In this document: piece after piece, positions 1 through 9,644 of the stretch | Layout of the letters: each line of letters opens with the position of its first letter | Numbering within the stretch: position 1 is the first letter of the stretch | NCBI GenBank assembly: GCA_016717225.1 | Contig: JADKGB010000038.1 | Location: 34,925-98,924 of the forward strand | Length of the DNA stretch: 64,000 nt | Direction: 5' to 3' | Source of the DNA: Flavobacteriales bacterium | Lineage (GTDB): Bacteria; Bacteroidota; Bacteroidia; Flavobacteriales_F; PHOS-HE28 | Program-made: the position numbers and the translations under genes | The notes under the pieces: generated by a model | Told to the model about the DNA's origin: nothing | What the model saw: only the letters and a program-made list of their open reading frames with translations | The model's database searches: none

Positions 1-1832
1 TACCCATTTGCGCGAACACGGGTGTAGGTGCAACCCATACGGAGTGGTATTCCTATACACCGGGCCAGGACTATTCGCTTACAATAACCACAGACCTGCC
101 GCAGAATGCTGGCGGTGATACCCGGTTTCATGTGTATGAGGGCAATTGTGGCTCCTTGAGTTGTGCGGGTGGTGCGGACGATCTGGGTCAAGTCCTTCTC
201 GCTTCAACCACGTTGCAAGTAGCGGCGGGCATTACCTACCGCATCGCTTTCGATGATCGTTGGAGTACTGCCGGATTCGATTTCCAGCTCATCGAAGCCC
301 CGGCGGTGATCGTGGAATTCGACTTTGTTCAACAGGCTCTGCCCAATGGGGCATCGGAATGCGTGGTTGATATGGATGGCGATGGCTTGGATGATGTCGT
401 GTCAACAGGTTCTACGTTGATCAGCATTGCGCATCAACAAACTTCGGGTGGTTTTGTGGTGCAGAACATCACGACCACACCTGCGGACAACACCGCATCG
501 TGGAGCATTGCTGCAGGTGATATTGACGGCAACGGCTACATGGATCTTCTGTACGGTGGTGGGAACGGCGCCACCTTCATGAAGGCCAATGCGAACGGTA
601 CGGCCTATACCGAGATCTCTTTTCCACAGTACATCTTTTGCCAGCGCACCAATTTTGTTGACATCAATGCGGATGGCGACCTGGATGCGTTCAGCTGCCA
701 CGATGTGGACGCCAACGTGTCGTTCATGAACGATGGCAATGGCAACCTCGCCTTCGGCCAAGGCGGATTTGGAACCACATGCGGCAACTATGGTTCCATC
801 TGGATCGATTACGATAACGATGGAGACGTCGATTGTTTCGTGGCCAAATGCGGCTGCGATCCTGTGGACTTGTTGATGCGCAACAACGGTGACGGCACCT
901 TTACCAACGTAGCTGCTTCACTCGGTCTTGCGGATAGTCATCAGTCATGGTCCTCGGCTTGGGGTGATTTCGATAGCGATGGCGACCAGGATGTGATGAT
1001 CGGCAGCAGCTCCAGCGGTATTCATAAGCTCTTGCGGAACAACGGCGGCACCTTCACCAACGTCACCAGTGGTTCCGGCTTGGACACCTTCTTTGGCCAA
1101 AGCACGCAGTGGGCCACACATGATTTCAACAACGACGGCTATCTCGACATCTACGGAAGTGCGACTATTCTTCTAGGGCAGGGCGATCTCACCTTCACCC
1201 AGAGTGCTGTGGCTGTTCCATACAATGGTGCAGTGGGTGATCTCGACAATGACGGTTACTTGGATATTGTTGGTTACAACGCCATGTACATGAACACGGG
1301 CACAGGCAACAAGTACTTGCGCGTGAACCTCACAGGTGTGCAGAGCAATCGCAATGGTATAGGAGCGCGCATTGCAGTAACAAGCGCCATGGGTACGCAG
1401 ATCCGCGAGATCCGCAGTGGTGATGCGTTCAGTACCATGAGCAGTTTGATCGCGCATTTCGGTTTGGGAGCGGACAGCGAAGTGAGCCAGGTCGAAGTGC
1501 ATTGGCCAAGCGGCATGGTGGACATCATTGAGAACCCGGAGATCAATGGCACGTTGGATATTGTGGAAGGCACAGGCAGTGTTGGCGTGGCTGAAAAGGA
1601 AGCTGTTCAAGTTTCCGTATTCCCGAATCCGTCGACTGATGTGCTCACCGTGGCTACAGGAGCTGATCTGGCCAAGGGCTCTGCGCGGGTTATCGACATT
1701 ACGGGCAAGGAGGTTCTTCGTAGCACCTTCGACCGTGGTCGCTTGGATGTATCCTCGCTGCCCGGGGGTATCTACGCATTGGAATTTCCCATGAACGACC
1801 AATTGTTGACCCGTAAGTTTACCAAACACTGA
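1..1832 (+). CDS. Secreted FG-GAP/VCBS repeat protein with UnbV domain and T9SS type A signal (5' partial, paralogue 1)
   Basis: The frame is open from base 3, so the start codon and signal peptide lie before the window. The first residues match the N-terminal beta domain of the two paralogues downstream. Then come about seven calcium-binding-like FG-GAP loops (DMDGDGLDD, DIDGNGYMD, DINADGDLD, DYDNDGDVD, DFDSDGDQD, DFNNDGYLD, DLDNDGYLD). They are followed by an ASPIC/UnbV domain (NRNGIGAR through HWPSG) and a C-terminal T9SS type A sorting domain starting at VFPNPS and ending in RKFTKH. By family, it is exported through the Sec system and then T9SS to the cell surface or medium and probably folds as a beta-propeller. 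The ligand is unknown. It is the first of three tandem copies on this strand. Confidence 0.88.
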   Translation, partial: PICANTGVGATHTEWYSYTPGQDYSLTITTDLPQNAGGDTRFHVYEGNCGSLSCAGGADDLGQVLLASTTLQVAAGITYRIAFDDRWSTAGFDFQLIEAPAVIVEFDFVQQALPNGASECVVDMDGDGLDDVVSTGSTLISIAHQQTSGGFVVQNITTTPADNTASWSIAAGDIDGNGYMDLLYGGGNGATFMKANANGTAYTEISFPQYIFCQRTNFVDINADGDLDAFSCHDVDANVSFMNDGNGNLAFGQGGFGTTCGNYGSIWIDYDNDGDVDCFVAKCGCDPVDLLMRNNGDGTFTNVAASLGLADSHQSWSSAWGDFDSDGDQDVMIGSSSSGIHKLLRNNGGTFTNVTSGSGLDTFFGQSTQWATHDFNNDGYLDIYGSATILLGQGDLTFTQSAVAVPYNGAVGDLDNDGYLDIVGYNAMYMNTGTGNKYLRVNLTGVQSNRNGIGARIAVTSAMGTQIREIRSGDAFSTMSSLIAHFGLGADSEVSQVEVHWPSGMVDIIENPEINGTLDIVEGTGSVGVAEKEAVQVSVFPNPSTDVLTVATGADLAKGSARVIDITGKEVLRSTFDRGRLDVSSLPGGIYALEFPMNDQLLTRKFTKH

Positions 1833-1884
1833 TCGACCCTTCCACCTGTGCATCTTTGATACTCGAACCGAATAATCGAACTCC

Positions 1885-3852
1885 ATGAAACACGCGATAC
1901 TTCTTTCTGCTCTTTTCCTCGTTGTGGCATCTGTCAATGCTCAGAACTCGTGTTCTTCAGCCATGGCTGTAACAGCGGGCACGTACACAGTTGATGCAGT
2001 GAACGGGCCGGAGATCCCGGTGCCGATCTGTTCAAATACCGGCTTCGGGGCAACACACACCGAGTGGTACATGTACACGGCACCACAGGATTATTCGCTT
2101 ACCATTACTACCGACCTTTCCCAAAACGCCGGAGGCGACACCCGCATCAATATTTACGAGGGCAATTGCGGTTCGCTCAGCTGCGTGGGTGGTGCTGACG
2201 ACCAAGGGACAGTGCTGCTCGCAGTGGCCACTGTTCAGGTATCGGCCGGGGTCACCTATCGCTTCTCGTTCGATGACCGATGGAGTTCCGCTGGTTTCGA
2301 TTTCACACTGGTAGAAGGACCTCCAGTTATTACCGAATTCAATTTCACGGTGCAATCGGTACCATCAAGTGGAGGGTACAATGAATGTGTTGTGGACATG
2401 GACGGTGACGGGTTGGATGATATCGTTTCAGCGGATGGATCCGTTATCAGGATCGATCGTCAATTGGCCGGTGGTGGATTCTCGACCACGAACATCCCTA
2501 CCACACCCGCGGACAACGCTCCATCATGGAGCATCGCGGCAGGTGACATCGATGGCAATGGGTATATGGACCTTCTCTACGGAGGAGGGGGTGGAGCAAC
2601 CTTCATGAAGGCGAACGCGAACGGAACAGCATACACGGAGATCTCCTTCCCAGAGTACATCTTCTGCCAGCGCACCAATTTTGTTGACATCAATGCTGAT
2701 GGAAATCTGGATGCGTTCTCTTGCCATGATGTGGATGCGAACGTTGCTTTCATGAACGATGGCAGTGGCAACTTGTCTTTCGGTCAAGGTGGCTTCGGCG
2801 AGACCTGTGGTAACTATGGTTCGATCTGGATCGACTACGATGGCGATCACGATATCGACCTCTTCGTTGCCAAGTGCGGTTGTGACCCGATCGACATTCT
2901 CATGCGCAACAATGGCGATGGCACGTTCACCAACGTAGCTCCCTCTTTGGGCCTGGCTGATGGTCACTCGTCCTGGTCATCCGCTTGGGGCGATTATGAT
3001 AACGACGGGGATCAGGATGTTCTGATCGGATCCAGTGGAAGCCCTACTAGCAAGTTGATGCGGAATGATAATGGAGCGTTCATGGATGTGCTTGTTGGTT
3101 CCGGTTTCGACACGTTCACTGGAACGAACATCGAATGGGCTACACACGATTTCAATAACGATGGATGGTTGGACATCCTGGGTGGTGGAGAGTTGATGTT
3201 GAACAACGGTGATTTCACGTTCACGCCATCAACTGCGAACTCGCCGACAGCAGGTGCCGTGGGTGACCTTAACAACGATGGATTCCTTGATATCGTGAGC
3301 GGATCCAGCATTTATATGAACACGGGTAACAGCAACAATTACCTCCGCGTGAACCTGGTGGGCACGGTGAGCAATCGCAACGGCATCGGAGCCAGTATCC
3401 TGGTAACGAGCGCGATGGGCACACAGGCCCGCGAGGTCCGCAGCGGAGACGCCTTCAGCACCATGAGCAGCATCATGGCGCATTTCGGTCTGGGTGTGGA
3501 TACTGAACTTGGTGACGTGGTTGTGCATTGGCCTAGCGGCATTGTTGATGTGTACCAGGATCTGCCGGTGAACAGCACGGTTGATCTGGTTGAAGGATCA
3601 GGCAGTGTTGGCATCGCCGAGAAGCAAGTTCCGGCGTTTCAGGTATTCCCGAACCCCGTTGTGGATGTTCTCACAGTTAGTATGGGCAGCGATCTGGCTA
3701 AAGGCACGGTGCGCGTTCTGGATATCACCGGTAAAGAGGTGCTTCGCGGAGTGCTCGATCGCGGCCGACTGGATGTTTCGGCACTCGGCGCTGGCTTGTA
3801 TGCCGTTCAGGTAGATGGTGTTTTGTCCGCAGGGAAGTTCACCAAACTATAG
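1885..3852 (+). CDS. Secreted FG-GAP/VCBS repeat protein with UnbV domain and T9SS type A signal (paralogue 2)
   Basis: This is a complete 655-residue copy. It has a Sec signal peptide of about 19 residues (MKHAILLSALFLVVASVNAQ), a cysteine-containing beta domain to about residue 135, and FG-GAP repeats at about 165-440 with DxDGDG/DxNNDG loops. A UnbV domain follows at about 490-570, then a T9SS type A tail beginning VFPNPV. It lies 52 bases after paralogue 1 and is very similar to it, including near-identical stretches around the GDIDGNGYMDLLYG loop. The start is set by the signal peptide. The predicted role is a surface-exposed or released propeller protein; the partner is not known. Confidence 0.9.
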   Translation: MKHAILLSALFLVVASVNAQNSCSSAMAVTAGTYTVDAVNGPEIPVPICSNTGFGATHTEWYMYTAPQDYSLTITTDLSQNAGGDTRINIYEGNCGSLSCVGGADDQGTVLLAVATVQVSAGVTYRFSFDDRWSSAGFDFTLVEGPPVITEFNFTVQSVPSSGGYNECVVDMDGDGLDDIVSADGSVIRIDRQLAGGGFSTTNIPTTPADNAPSWSIAAGDIDGNGYMDLLYGGGGGATFMKANANGTAYTEISFPEYIFCQRTNFVDINADGNLDAFSCHDVDANVAFMNDGSGNLSFGQGGFGETCGNYGSIWIDYDGDHDIDLFVAKCGCDPIDILMRNNGDGTFTNVAPSLGLADGHSSWSSAWGDYDNDGDQDVLIGSSGSPTSKLMRNDNGAFMDVLVGSGFDTFTGTNIEWATHDFNNDGWLDILGGGELMLNNGDFTFTPSTANSPTAGAVGDLNNDGFLDIVSGSSIYMNTGNSNNYLRVNLVGTVSNRNGIGASILVTSAMGTQAREVRSGDAFSTMSSIMAHFGLGVDTELGDVVVHWPSGIVDVYQDLPVNSTVDLVEGSGSVGIAEKQVPAFQVFPNPVVDVLTVSMGSDLAKGTVRVLDITGKEVLRGVLDRGRLDVSALGAGLYAVQVDGVLSAGKFTKL

Positions 3853-3894
3853 AAAGCGGTGACCCGCTGAATTCATTCTCCTCAACAAGTTCCC

Positions 3895-5892
3895 GTGTTC
3901 AAACAACTGCTTCTCTCCGTTGGTATGATCAGTGCGTTCAGCGCAAACGCACAGAACCAATGTTCTTCGGCGTTGGTCATTACCGCAGGTACCTATACCG
4001 TTGATTCCATCGACGGTACCGAAATACCCGCGCCGCTGTGCATCAATTCGGGGAACACCAACGTGGATGGAGGCGAGTGGTACACGTATACCCCTGCGGA
4101 GAACCTATCACTGACCATTTCCACAGACCTGCCGCAGAACCTTGGCCGAGATACGCGGTTCCATGTATACGCTGGGAGTTGCGGGGCGTTGGTCTGTGTT
4201 GGAGGAGATGATGATGGTGGTTCGGGATACCTCTCGGTGACAACGATCGAGGTGACCGGTGGTACTCCTTACACGATCGCGTTCGATGACCGCTGGGAGG
4301 AGGTCGGCTTCGATTTTTCGCTTATTGAGAACGCGCCAGTGCCCGAGAACATCGCGTTCACGTCTTCCCCCATCACGGTTACCGGAAGTACGTACGCCGT
4401 TGTGGACATGAACGACGACCAGTTGGATGATGTGGTATCGGTGGGTACGAGCAATATCAATATCAATTTCCAACAACCGGGTACGGGCTTCTTGGCCACC
4501 AACTTTCCTACCACCACTGCCGATTTCCTCGCCTCTTGGAGCATGGCGGCCGGTGACATTGATGGTAACGGATACAACGATCTGATGTACGGCGGAAGCG
4601 GGGGGGTCACCTTCATGAAGGCGAACAACGACGGCACAGCGTTCACGGAAGTCTCCTTTCCGCAATATGTGTTCTGTCAGCGCGGCAATTTCGTGGACAT
4701 CAACAACGATGGCAACCTTGATGCGTTCATGTGCCACGATGTGGACCCGAACGTGTTCTACCTCAACGACGGTTCCGGAAACCTTTCGTTCAATCAGGGT
4801 GGCTTGGGTGATGTTGCGGATGGTGGCAACTATGGAAGTATCTGGATCGATCATGACGGGGATCATGACATCGACCTTTTCATCGCCAAGTGCCGTGGCG
4901 GTCAGGTCCTTGCTGCCGTTGATGAACTGCATCGCAACAACGGGGATGGTACGTTCACGAACGTGGCCGTTGAAATGGGTTTTTCGGACTACCACCAAAG
5001 TTGGAGCAGTGCCTGGGGCGATTACGATAATGACGGTGATCTGGATGTGATGATCGGCGCGAGTTCATTCACACAGGGCGGGCATAAGCTGATGCGTAAT
5101 GATGGGAACATTTTTACGAATGTTACTCCGGGTTCCGGTTGGGACCTCTTCACCGGTACGAGCATCGAACACACGGCTCATGACTTCAACAACGATGGAT
5201 GGATCGATGTGCTCACAGCAGGCAATACCATCATGCGCAACAACCACGACATGACCTTCAGTCCGGTTAGCGTTAGTCCAGGAAGTGGAGGTATCGGGGA
5301 TCTGAACAACGATGGTTTTTTGGATATTCAGAACAATGGCGTGGGCTGGTTGAACAACGGCAACAACAACCATTGGCTTCGCATCAACACATTGGGTACG
5401 GTGAGCAACCGCAATGGCATTGGTGCACGTGTTGAGGTGACGAGTGCGTTGGGCACGCAGATCCGCGACGTAAAAAGCGGTGATGGCTTCCGGTACATGA
5501 GCAGCCTGATGGCGCACTTCGGGTTGGGAGATGATAGCGAAGTTTCGCAGGTTACGATCTATTGGCCCAGCGGTATCGTGAACGTGTACAGCAACCCGCA
5601 GATCGATACTGTCCTCACATTGGTAGAGGACTTCAGCACATCGGTAGTTGTACCCGACCCTGCCACAGGGTTCGCGATCTATCCTGTGCCGGTCGAGGAT
5701 GTTCTATACCTCACGAACACCCACGGGATGGGCAACCGAACCGTACAAGTTATGGATGTGGCTGGCAAGCCAATTCTCGAAGCTTCTGTGAATGCCGGCC
5801 AGATCGATGTATCCGACCTGAAGAGTGGTGTATACGTGTTGCGTATCGTGATCAACGGTGAAACGTTGAACCGGAAGTTCGTGAAGCGCTGA
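3895..5892 (+). CDS. Secreted FG-GAP/VCBS repeat protein with UnbV domain and T9SS type A signal (paralogue 3)
   Basis: This is a third tandem copy of 665 residues. It starts with GTG, which places a good signal peptide (about 20 residues, ending SANAQ) at the N-terminus. The order is the same as in the other copies: N-terminal beta domain with paired cysteines, FG-GAP loops (DMNDDQLDD, DIDGNGYND, DINNDGNLD, DHDGDHDID, DYDNDGDLD, DFNNDGWID, DLNNDGFLD), UnbV domain, and a T9SS type A tail (IYPVPVEDVLYL to RKFVKR). It is more diverged than copies 1 and 2 are from each other and has a short insertion near residue 335 (RGGQVLAAVDEL). That suggests an older duplication for this copy and a later one for copies 1 and 2. 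Confidence 0.9.
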   Translation: MFKQLLLSVGMISAFSANAQNQCSSALVITAGTYTVDSIDGTEIPAPLCINSGNTNVDGGEWYTYTPAENLSLTISTDLPQNLGRDTRFHVYAGSCGALVCVGGDDDGGSGYLSVTTIEVTGGTPYTIAFDDRWEEVGFDFSLIENAPVPENIAFTSSPITVTGSTYAVVDMNDDQLDDVVSVGTSNININFQQPGTGFLATNFPTTTADFLASWSMAAGDIDGNGYNDLMYGGSGGVTFMKANNDGTAFTEVSFPQYVFCQRGNFVDINNDGNLDAFMCHDVDPNVFYLNDGSGNLSFNQGGLGDVADGGNYGSIWIDHDGDHDIDLFIAKCRGGQVLAAVDELHRNNGDGTFTNVAVEMGFSDYHQSWSSAWGDYDNDGDLDVMIGASSFTQGGHKLMRNDGNIFTNVTPGSGWDLFTGTSIEHTAHDFNNDGWIDVLTAGNTIMRNNHDMTFSPVSVSPGSGGIGDLNNDGFLDIQNNGVGWLNNGNNNHWLRINTLGTVSNRNGIGARVEVTSALGTQIRDVKSGDGFRYMSSLMAHFGLGDDSEVSQVTIYWPSGIVNVYSNPQIDTVLTLVEDFSTSVVVPDPATGFAIYPVPVEDVLYLTNTHGMGNRTVQVMDVAGKPILEASVNAGQIDVSDLKSGVYVLRIVINGETLNRKFVKR

Positions 5893-5918
5893 GTCCGCTG
5901 GCTAGCGGCAAGTGAGCC

Positions 5919-6119
5919 ATGTTCCGCATTCTCATCGGAAGCACGTTGCTGATAGTCGGCTTGGCGCTTTTGGGCCTCTTCTTAGCGGATACGCATTCGC
6001 GACTTCCGACCGATCCGCTTCATGCTGCTACTTGGCTCACATGGAGCGTGTTCACTGTGCCATCTGTACTTGGCCTATGGATACTGTTGGGAAAGCGCCT
6101 TCGATCCTTGTTGCGTTAA
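5919..6119 (+). CDS. Small two-helix membrane protein
   Basis: This 66-residue protein has two predicted membrane helices (about residues 3-22 and 38-57) separated by a short polar loop, and a basic C-terminus (GKRLRSLLR) that should face the cytoplasm. It begins 26 bases after paralogue 3 and ends 4 bases before the convergent stop of riboflavin synthase. I do not recognise a family. The hydrophobic pattern and tight fit between neighbours argue that it is real, but without homologues this is moderate evidence. Confidence 0.5.
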   Translation: MFRILIGSTLLIVGLALLGLFLADTHSRLPTDPLHAATWLTWSVFTVPSVLGLWILLGKRLRSLLR

Positions 6120-6123
6120 GCTT

Positions 6124-6714
6124 TCAGCTCTTTCGCGCGCTCATCATTCGCTCCACGTACTTCCCGAGGACATCGAATTCCACGTTCACACGATCACCCG
6201 CGCGCAGGGAACGAAACGTTGTATGCTCGAACGTGTAGGGAATGATCGCGACGGAAAAAGCTTCGTTCGAAAGGTCGGCGATCGTAAGACTCACCCCGTT
6301 CAGGCAGATCGATCCCTTCTCAACGAGCAGGTGCTGCTTCTCCGGCAATGCGAACGAGAACCACCAACTCCCTTCGCGTTCATCAATGGAGATGCAATTC
6401 GTCGTGGCGTCCACGTGCCCTTGCACCATGTGCCCATCAAGGCGGTCACCTATGCGCAGACTGCGCTCCAGATCCACGCTGTCTCCTGCTTTTAGTGCAC
6501 CGAGGTTGCTTCGCTGGAGTGTTTCTTCCACGGCTGTGACACGATAGCTGTCGCCCATCAATTCAACGACCGTCAAACACACGCCGTTGTGGCTCACGCT
6601 CTGGTCTATCCTGAATTCCCTTGCCAGTTTAGATCGAATGATGAGTTCGCGATTACTACCGGAGGAGCGAACCTCCAGCACTTCACCAACTTCCTCCACG
6701 ATCCCCGTGAACAT
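6124..6714 (-). CDS. ribE: Riboflavin synthase (alpha chain)
   Basis: The enzyme dismutates two molecules of 6,7-dimethyl-8-ribityllumazine to riboflavin and a pyrimidinedione, the last step of riboflavin synthesis, in the cytoplasm as a trimer. The 196-residue length is typical. The N-terminus MFTGIVEEVG is the family hallmark, and there are two lumazine-binding repeats (about 1-95 and 96-190), each with the S-x-N/H-G-V-(C/S)-LT pattern (SHNGVCLTV and CLNGVSLTI) and a GD..DLERSL/GDRVNVEFD strand. Its ATG shares one base with the stop codon of the upstream T9SS type B protein (TGATG), so the two are probably translationally coupled despite unrelated roles. I see no FMN riboswitch. Confidence 0.96.
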   Translation of the reverse strand: MFTGIVEEVGEVLEVRSSGSNRELIIRSKLAREFRIDQSVSHNGVCLTVVELMGDSYRVTAVEETLQRSNLGALKAGDSVDLERSLRIGDRLDGHMVQGHVDATTNCISIDEREGSWWFSFALPEKQHLLVEKGSICLNGVSLTIADLSNEAFSVAIIPYTFEHTTFRSLRAGDRVNVEFDVLGKYVERMMSARKS

Positions 6715-9356
6715 CAGTTCTGCTGAACGTTGTTGCCGCGCAAAATGTGGACGTATCCTTTCAGTTGGACGAATTCATCACCGGCCAAGCGTTTCAAGCT
6801 TACCCCGCAGGTGTAGAAATAGACACCGTCAGAAACAGGCTCACTGGTTTGCTTCAACGTACCCGGCCACTGGATCGCTGGGTCTTTGCTACTGAACACC
6901 AACAGTCCCCAGCGATTGAAGATCTTCAGGTCTATCTCCTTCACCCCGCGGTATGGGAAGGGTACGAAGAAGTCGTTGGTGTTGTCGTTGTTCGGCGTGA
7001 ACACATTGGGCAGCGTGTACACCGGACAGTTATCACCACAGACCGTGTCACTCAAGGCACTCTCATTGCCAACCAGGTCGATCGCGCTCACAGCATAACA
7101 CCCGGCAACGCTTTGGCCGTCGGTGTGCAGGTATTCCGTGATCTCTGCACCCGTGATCGTCGCGATCAATTGGAGCGTTCCACCGAGCGAATCCGTGAAC
7201 CAGATGTTATAGCGATCGGTATCATCATTCCCGCACGTCTCGTTCGGGTTGTTCCAGGTAAGTGTGTTGAGCGGTTGTTCGCAATCATTGTCCAAGGCGA
7301 GCGTTGGCACACAAGGTGGGGTCAGATCCACGGGCGCAGCGCAGGCTTCCTGGCTCCAGTTGATAAGTGGAGATGCGATATCGGGATCGTTGTAAGCACC
7401 CACGGTCCGTGCTTTGTAGCAATAGGGTTGTCCATTCACGAGGCCTGTGTCCACATACGTTTCGGTGGTGCTCGTTCCAATGAGCGTGAACAAATCCGGA
7501 CTTGTCTCGCGGTAGACCTCGAACAGCGTATTGATCCACGGTGTGTTGTGGTTCATCTGTATCGTGATCTGTTCGTCATTCGGTTCCAGGACCAGGAACA
7601 CACTGCTCGCCGTATTGCCGGTACCGATGAACGTATCGTTGATGCCGAACAGTTCCACCCGGTAGGCATGTGGCGTGTTCGACGTATTGATTGTCTGGTG
7701 CCAGAACACCGTATCGGGATGCTGGAGCAATGGGCTGGAAGCGGTGGTGTGTATCAGCGTGTTCGCCGTGTTCAAGCTGGCACCTTCGTACAACTTGAAG
7801 TAGTACGGGCCCGGGTATTGGACAATGTCGAGGTCATACGCGTTGCTCCAGATGATCGTGTCGGAGCCGGTGGAATTGTCCGTGCTTACTACCGTCACAT
7901 TCGTCATGATGGGCACATCACGTTCCAACAGGTTACAGAACTCTTCGCTGGCATAGCTCTGAGCGCCGTCATCGAATACCGCTACCACCATGTAGCAATA
8001 GGTGATACCGAAGGAGAGGCTCTGGTCATTGTAGGTGGTACTGTTCACCCCCGATGTACTGCCAATGAATTGATAGCCCGTATACCCTGGGACACCGGTT
8101 TCGCAATTGTCCGGGTCGAATCCAAAGAGCCCTTGTCTGCGATAAAGGCGATAACCTTTTGCGTTGGTGCATACACTGGCATCCCACGCCAACTGCATGA
8201 TGCTGCCGTTCGGTGTGGCGGTCGGATCTTGCGGTGCAGGAGCCACAACCGTAATGAACATGGTTTCGTAATCGACCAACTGGACCGGTTGCCAATTGTC
8301 CTGCGCTTTGAAAATGGCTTGATACGGCTGCTGTTGCACATGGCTGCAATTGGTGTTCCACGTGAACGTGCCGCTCACAGGGCTCGGGCCGATGGCGTTG
8401 GTTGGAAAAAGGGCCGGGCTATCGGGCACTTCGAAGGGTCCTCCAATTGCTGATAGCGTGATCACTTGTCCCGGGTCCACATCCGTCGCGAATACCGTGA
8501 AATTGAGCGTGGTCCCTGCCTCCACGCACGTGTCCAGCAAGTTTGCGATAACAGGCGGGCGGTTGTCGCAGGCGCCCACTATCACTTGCATATCGCGCAT
8601 CACCCAACCGATCTCGAACCAAGTGCCGGCAATTTTGCGATACTCGACAACGGCAAAGGCGATATTGTAAATGCCCGCTTCTTGTGGAGCACACCACGTG
8701 ATCGTTCCTGTGACCGGATCAATATCGTACTGGTTATCTGCGCCTGGACCTACCTGGTCCGGGAATTCATAGTTCGGAACAGGGTCACAGTTCATCCCCA
8801 AACACACACGAGGTTCGAAGGAGAGGCTATCACCATCGAGATCGAACGCGCCCGGATTATGCTCCCAGCATTCGCCCAAACAAGCGTTCTGGATCGGTGG
8901 GTTCGTGAACTCCGGCAGGCAATCTCGCCAATCCAGCTGGGGCAATACCGTGATCATGGATTGCACACACATGGGAACATCAACCGAATTGCCATTGTCG
9001 ACGTTGATCACATTGGCAACCCTGTTAGGGTCTTCGTACTGCAGAATGTAGGTGCCTGGTCCTGGATAGGTGTGCCCGGAGACGTAAATATTCTTCTGAA
9101 CCTCGATACCAGCTACAGTGATCACATCGTCACTCAATCGGGGTATGGTATCCGTGAAGCCATCGCCCCACTGCAGGATAAAAAATGGTCGATCCGCTGG
9201 CGAATCAGGGTTGGTGTGCGTAACGATCGTGACTTCGTACCCATATCCCCCTACATAGCAAACGAGGATCTCCCCCGCTTGGTTGTGCGTCGCGTTTGCG
9301 CCTTGCACAACGAGCTGGAGCCCGAGGACCAAGAAGAGCCGGAGTAGTTTTCGCAT
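6714..9356 (-). CDS. Large secreted protein with T9SS type B (gliding-motility-associated) C-terminal domain
   Basis: This is an 880-residue protein from the ATG that begins a signal peptide (MRKLLRLFLVLGLQLVVQGANA); the frame extends 26 codons further upstream but without signal-peptide character. Cysteine-rich beta domains in the first 400 residues resemble PKD/cadherin-like surface folds, and several fibronectin type III-like segments (VPIMTNVTVVS; about 420-790) follow. The C-terminus is a type B sorting domain (LPNVFTPNNDNTNDFF, IFNRWG, DGVYFY). By family it is exported by T9SS and attached to or released from the outer membrane. It is followed by ribE with a one-base overlap. The specific role (adhesin or matrix protein) is not evident. 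Confidence 0.88.
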   Translation of the reverse strand: MRKLLRLFLVLGLQLVVQGANATHNQAGEILVCYVGGYGYEVTIVTHTNPDSPADRPFFILQWGDGFTDTIPRLSDDVITVAGIEVQKNIYVSGHTYPGPGTYILQYEDPNRVANVINVDNGNSVDVPMCVQSMITVLPQLDWRDCLPEFTNPPIQNACLGECWEHNPGAFDLDGDSLSFEPRVCLGMNCDPVPNYEFPDQVGPGADNQYDIDPVTGTITWCAPQEAGIYNIAFAVVEYRKIAGTWFEIGWVMRDMQVIVGACDNRPPVIANLLDTCVEAGTTLNFTVFATDVDPGQVITLSAIGGPFEVPDSPALFPTNAIGPSPVSGTFTWNTNCSHVQQQPYQAIFKAQDNWQPVQLVDYETMFITVVAPAPQDPTATPNGSIMQLAWDASVCTNAKGYRLYRRQGLFGFDPDNCETGVPGYTGYQFIGSTSGVNSTTYNDQSLSFGITYCYMVVAVFDDGAQSYASEEFCNLLERDVPIMTNVTVVSTDNSTGSDTIIWSNAYDLDIVQYPGPYYFKLYEGASLNTANTLIHTTASSPLLQHPDTVFWHQTINTSNTPHAYRVELFGINDTFIGTGNTASSVFLVLEPNDEQITIQMNHNTPWINTLFEVYRETSPDLFTLIGTSTTETYVDTGLVNGQPYCYKARTVGAYNDPDIASPLINWSQEACAAPVDLTPPCVPTLALDNDCEQPLNTLTWNNPNETCGNDDTDRYNIWFTDSLGGTLQLIATITGAEITEYLHTDGQSVAGCYAVSAIDLVGNESALSDTVCGDNCPVYTLPNVFTPNNDNTNDFFVPFPYRGVKEIDLKIFNRWGLLVFSSKDPAIQWPGTLKQTSEPVSDGVYFYTCGVSLKRLAGDEFVQLKGYVHILRGNNVQQN

Positions 9357-9612
9357 AGGTTGCCCGCCGCAGTCTTGCTTATTGGGATATGGGGCGAAGT
9401 TCGCGAATTCTGAGGGGCATTCGATAGGATACAAGAGCTATTTGGCAGGGGAACGCAACAAGTCCGCGGAAATTTGCACGAACAAAGGTGCCATTCACGG
9501 AGGGCTAGTGGGTTTTGGTTACTCAGGCAGTTGCCAGATGAACATAGTTGGATCGATGAAGTTCGTAAGGCGCTGATCTATGTTTCCATTAGCGCCGAAC
9601 GTCAGTCACACC

Positions 9613-9620
9613 TATCCTTG
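9613..9620 (+). promoter_or_regulatory. Candidate -7 promoter element for pepA-pdxA
   Basis: TATCCTTG matches the Bacteroidota -7 consensus TAnnTTTG at 5 of its 6 fixed bases and ends 24 bases before the pepA start codon. No convincing -33 TTG is seen at the right distance. The rest of the 288-base spacer between the divergent genes holds no gene that I can support. Confidence 0.35.
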
Positions 9621-9644
9621 CGAACGCAAAGCCACCGGACGCCC

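Noticed and set aside
1..5892. CRISPR-like array suggested by regularly spaced near-identical blocks
   Set aside because: The periodic blocks are FG-GAP codon repeats inside long open frames, with irregular spacing and no short palindromic repeat unit.
6747..8453. A 568-codon open frame on the plus strand opposite the T9SS type B protein
   Set aside because: It is antisense to a protein with clear signal peptide and C-terminal sorting domain; its translation is rich in Arg, His and Val without domains, typical of a shadow frame.
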